Made by a program: the position numbers and the translations under genes
DNA from: Labrenzia sp. THAF82
GTDB lineage: Bacteria > Pseudomonadota > Alphaproteobacteria > Rhizobiales > Stappiaceae
DNA: 64,000 nucleotides
Assembly: GCF_009363435.1 (NCBI RefSeq)
Contig: NZ_CP045354.1
Location: 1,702,501-1,766,500 of the forward strand
Direction of reading: 5' to 3'
The notes under the pieces: model-generated
The model's database searches: none
What the model was told of the DNA's origin: nothing
The model's input: the letters and a program-made list of their open reading frames with translations, nothing else
Part shown: piece by piece, positions 18,279 through 26,712 of the stretch
How the letters are laid out: each line of letters opens with the position of its first letter
How positions within the stretch are numbered: the stretch's first letter is position 1

Positions 18279-19398
18279 GAGTGGCCGCCATTTCTTGAGT
18301 TTGTGCCAGTTTTTCAAGCCGTGGCATCTTCATCGCGGGATCTGCCCTTTGCACCCATGCAAGGAAACCGGCAACACGGCGTTGCGTTTTCTCTTCATGG
18401 TTTTGCGCGATATCCGCAAGCCTGTGATCGAGGAAGGGGTTTCGAAATCGGTCGAGCGTCGTAGCAACGTAAGCCTCTGCTTCCTGTTCGCGACCATGTG
18501 CCTTGAAGCCAGTGACGACTTCTTGCCGGTATAGGTCTTCAAGGTCTGCCAAGTCTTCCGGATCGTCCATCATATCGCGCACAAACTGCTTCGGATTGTC
18601 TTTCGACTTCAGCCAGCGCGATACAAGATAAGTGTGACCAAGGTTGAGAATGAAGAGCTTGAGCGTCTCGACTTCCTCCAGATCCTGAACAACCTTGATG
18701 CTCGGATGTTTACATGGAAGTTTCAGGCCCGGCTGGTCTTCAATCGCCCAAAGCGCATAAGGTTCTGCAACCGCACCGGCTGGCTCAAGAGGCTCTGACA
18801 CGATTCTATCGACCAGCGAATTCACCCACAGGACATTTGAGCTGAGCCAGTCCTGGAAGTCCGGAGAATATGACGCCGCAATTTCCAGAACGAGGTCTCG
18901 GAGAACTGATCCGTTTTGCGGCACGAGTTCGCAGGGCATGACCTGAAGTGGCTTACTGCCTGATCGGAAACGTTGATGAAGAAACCAGGTCAGTTTCGCA
19001 GGGTAGGACATGCCGGCTGAAAATTCCGTGTCGGTATCCTGGGACTGTCGTTTGAATCCTGCGTCGGCGGTGTTTGAGATGATGATCTCGGCATCTTCCG
19101 AAATTATCCCGGCCACGTCCTGCACATCTGCTGGCAGGCTGTAGGTCTTTCGGATGCTTTTAATCTTCTTTGCAGTGTTCACCAGAGTGCCGCCGTCGAC
19201 GCCCTTGATCAGGACGTCGTAGCCAGCAGGATCCGCCAAAGCCTTGAGGCGATTTGCCCGGGCCGCGTCGCCGCTGCTTTGAACGACCGAAATTTGTCCA
19301 AGCGCCTCGCCCCTGTCCAATGCCTCTGAAACGAAGAGATCAACATGTGCCTGCAGGAAGCGGCTGGTACCAAACTGAACAATCGGGGTTGTTGACAT
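18268..19398 (-). CDS. Mannitol dehydrogenase-family oxidoreductase (UxaB/UxuB-like)
   Basis: A 376-residue member of the polyol/uronate dehydrogenase family. It starts with QFGTSRFLQAHVDLF, the nucleotide-binding segment of this family, has the ISNTADAGF motif near residue 110, and contains a YPAKLTWFLHQRF segment where tagaturonate and fructuronate reductases have YPAKVA. The family interconverts ketose or keto-acid and polyol or hexonate with NAD. It is translated upstream of, and overlapping, the aldo/keto reductase. It lacks the long N-terminus of mannitol dehydrogenases (about 490 residues), so it is nearer the shorter tagaturonate-type. Substrate undetermined. Confidence 0.75.
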   Translation of the reverse strand: MSTTPIVQFGTSRFLQAHVDLFVSEALDRGEALGQISVVQSSGDAARANRLKALADPAGYDVLIKGVDGGTLVNTAKKIKSIRKTYSLPADVQDVAGIISEDAEIIISNTADAGFKRQSQDTDTEFSAGMSYPAKLTWFLHQRFRSGSKPLQVMPCELVPQNGSVLRDLVLEIAASYSPDFQDWLSSNVLWVNSLVDRIVSEPLEPAGAVAEPYALWAIEDQPGLKLPCKHPSIKVVQDLEEVETLKLFILNLGHTYLVSRWLKSKDNPKQFVRDMMDDPEDLADLEDLYRQEVVTGFKAHGREQEAEAYVATTLDRFRNPFLDHRLADIAQNHEEKTQRRVAGFLAWVQRADPAMKMPRLEKLAQTQEMAATHGA

Positions 19399-19418
19399 GA
19401 CGCCTCCTGTGTCGTTAT

Positions 19419-19429
19419 TTGTTTTTTAT
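19419..19429. promoter_or_regulatory. Second TTGTTTTTTAT motif in a divergent promoter
   Basis: TTGTTTTTTAT recurs exactly here, between the divergent polyol dehydrogenase (minus) and lactonase (plus) genes, matching 16335-16345. It is probably part of a shared GntR site or an UP element. Confidence 0.4.
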
Positions 19430-19490
19430 AATTAAGAACACTTGCCCGTCAACATGTTTCAACTTCCTGGGGCGGGTAAAGGGAGTGGCC

Positions 19491-20339
19491 ATGGTTGTCG
19501 ATGCTCATCAGCATTTCTGGAAAATTGCGCGCGGTGACTATTTCTGGATGGACGACAGCGTTGCCACGATCCGGCGCGACATACTGCCTGAAGATCTGAT
19601 GCCGCATGCCAAGGCTTGCGGCATTGAGGCAACCATTGCTGTTCAGGCCGCGCCCACTGTCGCTGAAACGGATTTTCTGCTGGAACTCGCCGAAGAGAAT
19701 TCATTGATCAGGGGCGTGGTCGGTTGGGTCGACCTTGAAAGCGGCCTGGCCGCAAAGGACCTGAAAAGACTGTCGGCCAATCCGCTTTTCAAAGGCGTGA
19801 GGCCAATGCTGCAGGATATTGCGGCTACGGACTGGGTTCTGCAGGCAAGTGTTCTGTCGAACCTTTCAATTGCTGCGGACCTTGGACTGTCGTTTGATGC
19901 GCTGGTCCAGCCCAGGCACTTGCAGGCGATCGACGGTCTTGCCCGGGCCGTTCCGGATCTGAAGATAGTGATCGACCATTGTGCCAAGCCCGTCATCTCA
20001 GGCGGTGCAGATGCGGGAGACGCGTGGCGCTGCGACATGGCGCATCTGGCCAGTCACGAACAGATCCATTGCAAGGTTTCAGGCCTTGCCAACGAGTATG
20101 GCACAGGCTGGGCAGCAAAAACCCTGCAGCCGGTTGTCGATCATGTCGTTACTGAGTTCGGAGCAGACAGGATCATGTGGGGCAGCGATTGGCCTGTTCT
20201 GGAATTGGAAGGAAGCTACACTGACTGGTTCGGCTGCGCGCAATCCATGATGCAGCAGCTTTCAGATCAGGAACGTAATGCGGTATTCGGCGAAACGGCG
20301 TCACGGTTTTACAGGATCAATGATCCCGGAAGTCATTAA
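19491..20339 (+). CDS. Amidohydrolase-2 family lactonase (L-fuconolactonase-like)
   Basis: A 282-residue TIM-barrel hydrolase of the amidohydrolase_2 family. Metal or catalytic residues are visible: HxH in DAHQHFW, H in VIDHCAKP and D in WGSDWPV. Members hydrolyse L-fucono-, L-rhamnono- and galactaro-lactones. The sequence after the start (VVDAHQHFWKIARGDYFWMD) is characteristic of the fuconolactonase group. ATG 19491 is used; earlier in-frame codons lie in the promoter region. It pairs with the mutarotase immediately downstream and probably opens the lactone made by the aldo/keto reductase. Confidence 0.78.
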   Translation: MVVDAHQHFWKIARGDYFWMDDSVATIRRDILPEDLMPHAKACGIEATIAVQAAPTVAETDFLLELAEENSLIRGVVGWVDLESGLAAKDLKRLSANPLFKGVRPMLQDIAATDWVLQASVLSNLSIAADLGLSFDALVQPRHLQAIDGLARAVPDLKIVIDHCAKPVISGGADAGDAWRCDMAHLASHEQIHCKVSGLANEYGTGWAAKTLQPVVDHVVTEFGADRIMWGSDWPVLELEGSYTDWFGCAQSMMQQLSDQERNAVFGETASRFYRINDPGSH

Positions 20340-20356
20340 CAATAGGAGCAGAAACG

Positions 20357-20695
20357 GTGGCTCAAGTGAAAAGAATGGGCATGGTGATCGGGATCGATCC
20401 GCAGAATATTCCGGAATACAAACGTTTGCATGCTGCGGTGTGGCCAGGTGTTCTTGATCGGCTCAGGCGTTCGAACATCACGAACTACTCGATCTTCCTG
20501 AAAGAACCTGAAAACCTGATGTTCAGTTATTGGGAGTACACTGGGACGGATTTTGAAGCCGACAGCGCTGCCATTGCCGCCGACGCGGAAACGAAGGACT
20601 GGTGGAAGGTCTGCGGACCGATGCAAAGACCGCTGGACAGCCGAAAGCCGGACGAATGGTGGGCAAGCATGGAAGAGGTTTTTCATCTGGACTGA
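20357..20695 (+). CDS. L-rhamnose/L-fucose mutarotase family protein
   Basis: A 112-residue protein with the compact mutarotase fold: YKRLHAAVWPGV carries the catalytic His, MFSYWEYTG the central Tyr/Trp strand, and a double-Trp C-terminus (DEWWASMEEVFHL). This family (PF05336) interconverts alpha and beta anomers of L-rhamnose or related 6-deoxy sugars, which feeds the 1-dehydrogenase. GTG is the start codon, preceded by AGGAGCAG. It follows the lactonase by 17 bases in the same operon. Confidence 0.8.
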   Translation: MAQVKRMGMVIGIDPQNIPEYKRLHAAVWPGVLDRLRRSNITNYSIFLKEPENLMFSYWEYTGTDFEADSAAIAADAETKDWWKVCGPMQRPLDSRKPDEWWASMEEVFHLD

Positions 20696-20751
20696 TGCCA
20701 GTTTACCCGACCTCAGGTGACGGCCGGTCTTCCTTGCCTGCCTTTATCTCG

Positions 20752-21504
20752 TCAGTAGGTCGCGCGGCCGCCGGAAAGGTCATAGACCGCGCCGGTCGAA
20801 TAGGAACACTCCTCCGAAGCCAACCAACTCACGAGGCTGGAGATTTCTTTCACTGTTCCCATGCGACCCATCGGTATTTTGGCAAGCATGTAATTGATCT
20901 GTTCTTCGGTCACGTCGGCGAGCATCTCCGTCTCAATGACGGCTGGCGCAACCACATTGACCGTGATGCCCTCGCGAGCCAGCTCCTTGCCGAGACTTTT
21001 GGTGAGAGTGATTACCGCACCCTTGGAGACTGAATAGGCAGACGCATTCGGATTACCGTCTTTGCCGGCCATGGATGCAATGTTCACGATACGGCCATAG
21101 CCGTTGTTCTGCATGTGTGGAACAACGGCTTTGCAGGTGTGGAAGATGCCGTTGAGGTTTACCTGCATCACCTGGTTCCAGATATCCAGCGGATAATCGG
21201 CAAGGGACGTGTTTACCCCGGCAATACCGGCCGAGTTAATCAGAATGTCGATCTGGCCACAGCGTTGTTTTACACGCTCTGCCGCTGCCTTGACCGCGGT
21301 GAAGTCAGCAACGTTCACACTGTCGGAATGAACGTCCCCGAATTGGCTCAGTTTCTGTCGTGCGTCTAACAGGGCGGTTTCATTGAGGTCCCAGAGTGTC
21401 ACGCTGGCACCTGACTTCAGAAATCGTTCGGCGACGGCAAATCCCATGCCTCTGGCGGCGCCGGTCACAATCGCAACGCGGCCATCAAGATTGTATGTGT
21501 TCAT
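20752..21504 (-). CDS. Short-chain dehydrogenase/reductase
   Basis: A 250-residue classical SDR. The cofactor motif is TGAARGMGFA, with D in LWDLNE indicating NAD preference. The catalytic Ser is in NIASMAGKDG and the YxxxK motif is AYSVSKG. The tail SGGRATY is short. It lies last in a minus-strand operon with the neighbouring SDR and the MalFGK-type importer, so it probably acts on a sugar or its acid. The sequence does not fix the substrate. Confidence 0.8.
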   Translation of the reverse strand: MNTYNLDGRVAIVTGAARGMGFAVAERFLKSGASVTLWDLNETALLDARQKLSQFGDVHSDSVNVADFTAVKAAAERVKQRCGQIDILINSAGIAGVNTSLADYPLDIWNQVMQVNLNGIFHTCKAVVPHMQNNGYGRIVNIASMAGKDGNPNASAYSVSKGAVITLTKSLGKELAREGITVNVVAPAVIETEMLADVTEEQINYMLAKIPMGRMGTVKEISSLVSWLASEECSYSTGAVYDLSGGRATY

Positions 21505-21528
21505 CTTAAACTCCTGAATATCGGGCGG

Positions 21529-22293
21529 TCAGAGCCAACCGCCGTCAAGCGTAAATTCCTGACCAGTGCACATTTTGCTGTCGTCTGCTGAGAGGAACAT
21601 CACGAGTGAAGCAACATCTTCTTCGGTGATCCTGCCGGCCATTGGTTGGTTCTGTTTGAGGATTTCATCGACGTCTTCGCTGTAATGTTCAGCCAGTTGG
21701 CGGGCCGTCAGCACCATGCCCGGCAAAACGGTATTGACGCGGACGCCGCTGGTTCCGAATTCACGGATAAAGGACCTGGTCAATCCATGGATGGCAGCCT
21801 TGGCCGTGGTATAGGCCGGCATTCCGCCGTGCTTGGCCTTCCAGGCTATCGATCCGAAATTGACAATTGCTCCCTTTTTCCTGCGGATCATGTCTGCCGC
21901 AACCGATTGGATTGCGAAAAATGTCGGGCGGAGATTGACCGCCATTGCCCGGTCCCAGTCATCGACGGTGACGTCCCGCCAGTCGTGTCTTGTATCGTTG
22001 GCTACGTTGTTCACCAGGATGTCCAACGGTGCCGAGGTGCCCTTGTAGGTGGTGATTGCAGCCTGCAATGCGTGGATGTCACAGACATCAACAGCTTGAA
22101 ACCAGACGGAGGCACCGGCATCGCGCAGGCTCTGGCAGAGCTCATTGCCCGCATCTGCATTGATGTCGACGAACCCAACTTTCGCACCCTGAGCTGCGTA
22201 GGCCTTGACGAGCGCAGCACCGATCCCCGTGGCCCCCCCTGTGACAAAGGCGTTCATACCGGCGAGGCTCGGGTAGGTGGCAAAGGTCGACAT
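21529..22293 (-). CDS. Short-chain dehydrogenase, aldose 1-dehydrogenase-like
   Basis: A 254-residue SDR with NAD motif TGGATGIGAA, then Asp in GFVDINAD, catalytic Ser in NFGSIAWKAKHGGM, YxxxK in AYTTAKAAIHG and the C-terminal TLDGGWL. The GSIAWKxKxGGMPxY pattern is that of bacterial D-galactose, D-xylose and L-arabinose 1-dehydrogenases. It could therefore make the aldonolactone from the imported aldose. It ends three bases after the preceding importer ATPase gene, so the operon is contiguous. Confidence 0.78.
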   Translation of the reverse strand: MSTFATYPSLAGMNAFVTGGATGIGAALVKAYAAQGAKVGFVDINADAGNELCQSLRDAGASVWFQAVDVCDIHALQAAITTYKGTSAPLDILVNNVANDTRHDWRDVTVDDWDRAMAVNLRPTFFAIQSVAADMIRRKKGAIVNFGSIAWKAKHGGMPAYTTAKAAIHGLTRSFIREFGTSGVRVNTVLPGMVLTARQLAEHYSEDVDEILKQNQPMAGRITEEDVASLVMFLSADDSKMCTGQEFTLDGGWL

Positions 22294-22296
22294 CGC

Positions 22297-23406
22297 TTAG
22301 ATCCTTGGAATGCGAGCTGTTGATTCCGGATCAAAAAAGCAGACATGTTCGAGATCGAGAAGCAAATTGATCTCTTCATCCTCGGCAGGGCGGAAATTGG
22401 CAGGCAGAACGGCAACCAGGGACAGATCTGCCACCTGAAACACCAACATCGTGTCAGGGCCCGTCGGCTCCACCACTTCGACGCGGGCCGTAATCGGAAC
22501 AAGAGTACCTTCCTGTTTGCCGTCCAGAACGAAATGTTCTGGGCGTGCGCCAATGGTCACTTTGCCACCTACATAGGGCAGCAGTTCTTCGTGACGTGTG
22601 CCAAGTGGAACAACCAGCTCCGCACCATTTGATCGATAGACAAGCCGAATATCGTTCTGGCTGCCTTCGACGTCCACATCGATGAAATTCATGGATGGCG
22701 ATCCCATGAAGCCGGCGACAAACTTGTTCGCGGGTTCCCTGTAAATCGTGTCCGGATCCGCGAACTGCTGCACGACACCGCCGCTCATAACCACGATCCT
22801 GTCAGACAGTGTCATTGCCTCGATCTGATCATGCGTGACGTAGACGATGGTCTGGCCAAGTCTCTTGTGAAGCTTCTTGATCTCGGTGCGCATCTCCACG
22901 CGCAATTTGGCGTCGAGATTTGACAATGGTTCATCAAAGAGAAACAGCTGCGGATCGCGTACGAGAGCCCGTCCCATGGCAACACGCTGTCGTTGACCAC
23001 CGGAAAGTTGCGATGGTTTGCGGTCCAGCAGCGGCTCGATTTGGAGAAGACGAGCTACGTCAGCGACGGCCTTCTTCTGTTCATCCTTGGGTACACGCCT
23101 GTTTTCCATTCCGAAGGTGATGTTTTCGCGAACGGTCATGGTCGGATAGAGGGCATAGGACTGAAACACCATGGCGATGTTCCGGTCTTTCGCCGATAGA
23201 TCGGTGACGTCTCTTTCACCCAAGGTCAGTGTGCCGTAGGAGGTTTCCTCCAAACCGGCAATGATGGACAACAGCGTGGACTTGCCGCAGCCGGACGGAC
23301 CCACAAGCACCACGAACTCGCCGTCCTTGATGTCGAGGTTGATGTCCCGGAGCGCCAGAAACTCGCCGTATTTTTTCCAGGTACTGTCGATTGTGAGACG
23401 CGCCAT
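22297..23406 (-). CDS. MalK/UgpC-type ABC transporter ATP-binding protein
   Basis: A 369-residue sugar-importer ATPase. Walker A is GPSGCGKST, the signature is LSGGQRQRVAMGRALVRDP, Walker B is LFLFDEPLSNLDAKLR, and the C-terminal TOBE-type regulatory domain starts near residue 240 (GSPSMNFIDVDV). The real start is ATG 23406, which overlaps the stop of the upstream permease by one base; an open frame that extends to 24078 is a shadow in the permease gene. It serves the two permeases and the binding protein at 25314. Confidence 0.88.
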   Translation of the reverse strand: MARLTIDSTWKKYGEFLALRDINLDIKDGEFVVLVGPSGCGKSTLLSIIAGLEETSYGTLTLGERDVTDLSAKDRNIAMVFQSYALYPTMTVRENITFGMENRRVPKDEQKKAVADVARLLQIEPLLDRKPSQLSGGQRQRVAMGRALVRDPQLFLFDEPLSNLDAKLRVEMRTEIKKLHKRLGQTIVYVTHDQIEAMTLSDRIVVMSGGVVQQFADPDTIYREPANKFVAGFMGSPSMNFIDVDVEGSQNDIRLVYRSNGAELVVPLGTRHEELLPYVGGKVTIGARPEHFVLDGKQEGTLVPITARVEVVEPTGPDTMLVFQVADLSLVAVLPANFRPAEDEEINLLLDLEHVCFFDPESTARIPRI

Positions 23407-24305
23407 TATTTGACTGCTCCCTGCGTAAGGCCGCGAACGAAATATCGCCCGCCGAAGAAGTAGATGAGGAGAGGCGGTATTGCCGCGATCAGGACCGCAG
23501 CGGACCCGAAGCCATATTCGCTGACACCGGTGTCGTCCGCATTCAATGACATCAGCGCGGCCGTGATCGGCCTGAAATCCGAAGAGCTGAACGTGACCGC
23601 GAAGAGGAACTCGTTCCAGATGAAGGTGAATTGCCAGATGATCGTCACGATGATGATCGGCGGTGACAGGGGCACCACAATTTTCCAGAAGGTTCTGAAG
23701 AAACCGGCTCCGTCGATGCGGGCGGCCTTGATCAGATCGTCTGGAAGATTGACCAGATAATTCCGGCAAAAGAGGGTCGTGAAGCACGTTCCCTGAATGA
23801 TGTGAACCAGCGCCAGACCGGCCAGCGATTTCGATAATCCGAGCCAGGAGAGGGCAATCGCCCAGGGCAGCAGAACCACCTGGGGCGGCAGAAAAACCCC
23901 GATGGTGATGGCGACGAAGACAACGCTGGCAAAAGGCATTTTCCATTTTGTGAGCGCGAAGCCGTTCACCAGACCGATTGCCGTGGAGATGAGCGTTGCG
24001 GGGACGACCATGAGCATCGACGCGATGAAATAGGGCTTCACGCCTGTACAGCTTGCGTTGATACAGGCCGAGCTCCACGCAACGTCCCAGTTTTCAAGGG
24101 TGATCCTGGTGGGCCAGCCGATGAAACTTTCCCGCAGGATATCGGCATTGAAGCGCAGCGAATTCAGAAGGATCACCGCGAGCGGCATGATGGTGAACAG
24201 GCCAACCACGATCAGGATCGAATAGACCGCGACCCGCGTTGCAAACCTGCGTGGATTGAACGGCTTCTTCCGATTGAAATCGGGCAGGGTGTCTATGTCA
24301 GGCAT
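23406..24305 (-). CDS. MalG-type sugar ABC transporter permease
   Basis: A 299-residue permease with six predicted helices and the EAA loop DLIKAARIDGAGFFRTFWKIVVPLSPP. The N-terminus is short (VAVYSILIVVGLFTIMPLAVILLNSLR). ATG 24305 is chosen; it overlaps the preceding gene by eight bases. It partners the MalF-type permease and the UgpC-type ATPase. Confidence 0.87.
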   Translation of the reverse strand: MPDIDTLPDFNRKKPFNPRRFATRVAVYSILIVVGLFTIMPLAVILLNSLRFNADILRESFIGWPTRITLENWDVAWSSACINASCTGVKPYFIASMLMVVPATLISTAIGLVNGFALTKWKMPFASVVFVAITIGVFLPPQVVLLPWAIALSWLGLSKSLAGLALVHIIQGTCFTTLFCRNYLVNLPDDLIKAARIDGAGFFRTFWKIVVPLSPPIIIVTIIWQFTFIWNEFLFAVTFSSSDFRPITAALMSLNADDTGVSEYGFGSAAVLIAAIPPLLIYFFGGRYFVRGLTQGAVK

Positions 24306-25239
24306 GGCCGCCTCCGTTCTTTTGTTTGCGCAGCACCCAGCCAAGGGCAATGACCGGAAGCAGCACGACAGTCAGGCCGATCAGAAGCCAGACGGCCGCC
24401 GCCGCGCCTTGCGCAAGCTCCCCGGCGGCAAACAGGCGGTCATAAACAAAGATCGCAGGAAAGGTGGTCGAGATACCCGGACCGCCGTGGGTGAGCGCCA
24501 GGACCAGGTCGAATGTCTTGATCGCGAATTGCAGGAGAATGATCAGGACAGAAATGATGACCGGCCAAATGGATGGCAGGATGATCCGGCGGTAGATCTT
24601 GAACATGCCAGCGCCATCGATCCGACCTGCCTTGACCACATCATGATCAACCCCGCGCAGGGCGGCCAGAACCATCACCATCACAAATCCGGACGCATGC
24701 CAGACCGCGGCGATGACCACGGCATAGAGCGCCGTTTCGCGGCTTGTGATCAGACTGAATTCGAAGCTCGTCCAGCCAAGGTCATGGAAGAATTTTTCCA
24801 GACCGGTGGACGGGTTCAAGATCCATTGCCAGGTGGTTCCGGTCACAACAAAGGAAATTGCGATCGGATAGAGGAATATGGATCGAAGGAAGTTTTCGCC
24901 CTTGATACGCTGGTCCATCAGGACAGCAAGGACAACGCCGACCAGGAGGGACAACACAATGTAGAGCGCGCCGAAAATTGCCAGGTTGTTGACGCCGGTC
25001 GTCCAGCGCGGGTTGCGCCAAAGCCTTGTGTAGGCATCAAAACCTGCGAAGTCATAAACCGGCAGCAAGGTCGAACTGGACAGCGACAAGTAGATGTTCC
25101 AGCAGACAAACACAAATATGTAGATGCCAGTGGTGATAAGGGTCGGGAGCAGAACCAGGGTTGGCACGAGCTGCGCCATGCGAGCTGCGCGGCTGACCGA
25201 GCGGGTTCTGAATTCCGGCATTTGTGCAACAGATTGCAT
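24298..25239 (-). CDS. MalF-type sugar ABC transporter permease
   Basis: A 313-residue permease (starting MQSVAQMPEF) with a hydrophobic first helix (LVPTLVLLPTLITTGIYIFVFVCWNIYLSL) and EAA loop HDVVKAGRIDGAGMFKIYRRIILPS. A longer reading frame from TTG 25287 is open, but it would be translated from inside the 25272-25300 hairpin. The ATG at 25239 (or 25221) is therefore more likely, although no strong ribosome site is seen. It should pair with the MalG-type subunit. Confidence 0.83.
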   Translation of the reverse strand: MQSVAQMPEFRTRSVSRAARMAQLVPTLVLLPTLITTGIYIFVFVCWNIYLSLSSSTLLPVYDFAGFDAYTRLWRNPRWTTGVNNLAIFGALYIVLSLLVGVVLAVLMDQRIKGENFLRSIFLYPIAISFVVTGTTWQWILNPSTGLEKFFHDLGWTSFEFSLITSRETALYAVVIAAVWHASGFVMVMVLAALRGVDHDVVKAGRIDGAGMFKIYRRIILPSIWPVIISVLIILLQFAIKTFDLVLALTHGGPGISTTFPAIFVYDRLFAAGELAQGAAAAVWLLIGLTVVLLPVIALGWVLRKQKNGGGHA

Positions 25240-25271
25240 GGCTTGCCCGAGTGGTTTTGTGCCGATGAAGG

Positions 25272-25300
25272 AGGAAGGAGCCTGCAACAGGCCCCTTCCT
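25272..25300. repeat. Long hairpin downstream of the sugar-binding-protein gene
   Basis: GGAAGGAGCCTG (25273-25284) pairs with CAGGCCCCTTCC (25288-25299) across a three-base loop. The one A-C mismatch on the plus strand becomes a G-U pair in the minus-strand transcript, so the stem fits RNA made from the operon. It lies between the binding-protein and MalF-type genes. Confidence 0.65.
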
Positions 25301-25313
25301 TGAGGACATGTGA

Positions 25314-26588
25314 TCAGTATTCGTTGATCACGGCTTCCGCCATTTTCTGTGCGGCATCTTCAGAGCTCATGTCACTTGTGATGAACTCGGAAATGACCGT
25401 GAACATGGCTTTGCGGAACTTCTCAGGCACTGCCATGTTGTGTGCCATTGAGCGCACCACGGTTCCAGCTTCCGCTGCGTTTTTCAGATCAACCAGATTG
25501 AGCTGTTGGCACGGGTTGAATTCGTCACCCAACTCGACATCCATGCGAGCCGGAATGGAACCCTTGGCCACATTGAAGACCTTCTGAAAGTCCGGGGACA
25601 TGATGAGCGAGGCCATCATTTTCTGTCCTTCGATGAACTCCGGGTCACTCTGCTTGAAGAAGACGACTGAATCGGAATTCAGGATGTAGCCGGGTTCGCC
25701 GCTGTTCATCGGTGCGCCGGCGCACAGATAATCCTTGCCGTATTCATAACCGGCGGCGTTCATGGTTCCGATGGCCCAGTCGCCGTGGAAATAGAAACCG
25801 GCTTCACCCTTTGCCATCATGTTGAGCGGCTCTTCCCAACCACGGCCAGGGAAAGCCGGGTCCATCCAGCCGACCATCTTGCGAAGCTGGTCGAAGGCGG
25901 CGACCATTTCCGGACTGTTAAGTGCTTCCAGGTCGAGTTCGATGAACGCCTTTCTGAAAAGGTCGGTGCTGATGCCCTGAACCACGATTTCAAACAGGGT
26001 TCCGTCAATCCAGTCCTGACCGCCATGGGCGACGGGTACAATGCCCTTTTCAGCCATCCGTTCGGCCAGGACGTTGAACTCATCCCAAGTCTTTGGCAGC
26101 TCTTCTGCGCCGATCGCATCCATTGCGGATTTGGATGCCCACATCCAATCGATACGGTGGATGTTCATGGGCGATGCAACCCAAGTGCCGTGCGGTTTCA
26201 TGACGCTGACGAGTTCAGGGGCAACAACAGTTTCCCAGTTTTCTTCTTCGGCGAGCGCATTGAGATCAGCTGTCAGACCTGTCTTCGCCCATTCGCCGAT
26301 TTCAGGACCTTTGAGCTGAACCGCAGATGGGGGATTGCCGGAAATCACGTCGGCGCGCAAACGGGCAATCGTGTTGGACGTGTGACCGGGGATGGCTGTC
26401 TGCTTCCAGGAGCCGCCTTTTTCCTCAAACATGGTCCCAAGCACATTGATTGCCTCGGCATTCGAACCCGAATGCCACTGGTGAAGCAGGTTGGTTTTGG
26501 GTTCGGCGTGTGCACCACCGGCAATTGCCAATGTCGTAACTGCAGCTGCGGCCACCGTTACCATCAATTTCTTATGCAAGTTCGTCAT
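25314..26588 (-). CDS. Sugar ABC transporter substrate-binding protein (family 1)
   Basis: A 424-residue extracellular solute-binding protein. A signal peptide covers about residues 1-28 (ending near GAHAE) and the mature sequence begins LLHQWHSGSNAEAINVL, the usual strand-helix start of this family. GEAGFYFHGDWAIGTM is the conserved hinge segment. The start is ATG 26588, after GAGGAGGAAG. Two LacI-type palindromes precede the gene (26640-26673), so this promoter drives the importer. Confidence 0.87.
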   Translation of the reverse strand: MTNLHKKLMVTVAAAAVTTLAIAGGAHAEPKTNLLHQWHSGSNAEAINVLGTMFEEKGGSWKQTAIPGHTSNTIARLRADVISGNPPSAVQLKGPEIGEWAKTGLTADLNALAEEENWETVVAPELVSVMKPHGTWVASPMNIHRIDWMWASKSAMDAIGAEELPKTWDEFNVLAERMAEKGIVPVAHGGQDWIDGTLFEIVVQGISTDLFRKAFIELDLEALNSPEMVAAFDQLRKMVGWMDPAFPGRGWEEPLNMMAKGEAGFYFHGDWAIGTMNAAGYEYGKDYLCAGAPMNSGEPGYILNSDSVVFFKQSDPEFIEGQKMMASLIMSPDFQKVFNVAKGSIPARMDVELGDEFNPCQQLNLVDLKNAAEAGTVVRSMAHNMAVPEKFRKAMFTVISEFITSDMSSEDAAQKMAEAVINEY

Positions 26589-26639
26589 CGGTTCTTCCTC
26601 CTCGATCATGACGCTTTTTGGATATGCAGGCTGTCATTA

Positions 26640-26673
26640 GTTCACGTGAACAATTTGTTGTGCACGTGAACAA
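26640..26673. promoter_or_regulatory. Two LacI-type operators (GTTCACGTGAAC)
   Basis: GTTCACGTGAAC at 26640-26651 is a perfect palindrome. TTGTGCACGTGAACAA at 26658-26673 is the same 16-base palindrome with one mismatch. Their centres are 20 bases apart. They stand upstream of the sugar-binding-protein gene (minus strand). A perfect copy also lies beside the LacI gene at 30657-30672, so the regulator at 30740 is the likely binder. Confidence 0.8.
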
Positions 26674-26712
26674 AAATCAGTGTTCAATTTCGCGGATCAG
26701 CACGTGTTCCGC

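Noticed and set aside
23407-24078. N-terminal extension of the UgpC-type ATPase
   Set aside because: The open frame continues upstream but lies entirely inside the MalG-type permease gene in another frame; the family start is at 23406.
25240-25287. Longer MalF-type start at TTG 25287
   Set aside because: The extension would start inside a strong hairpin and adds residues not typical of the family.
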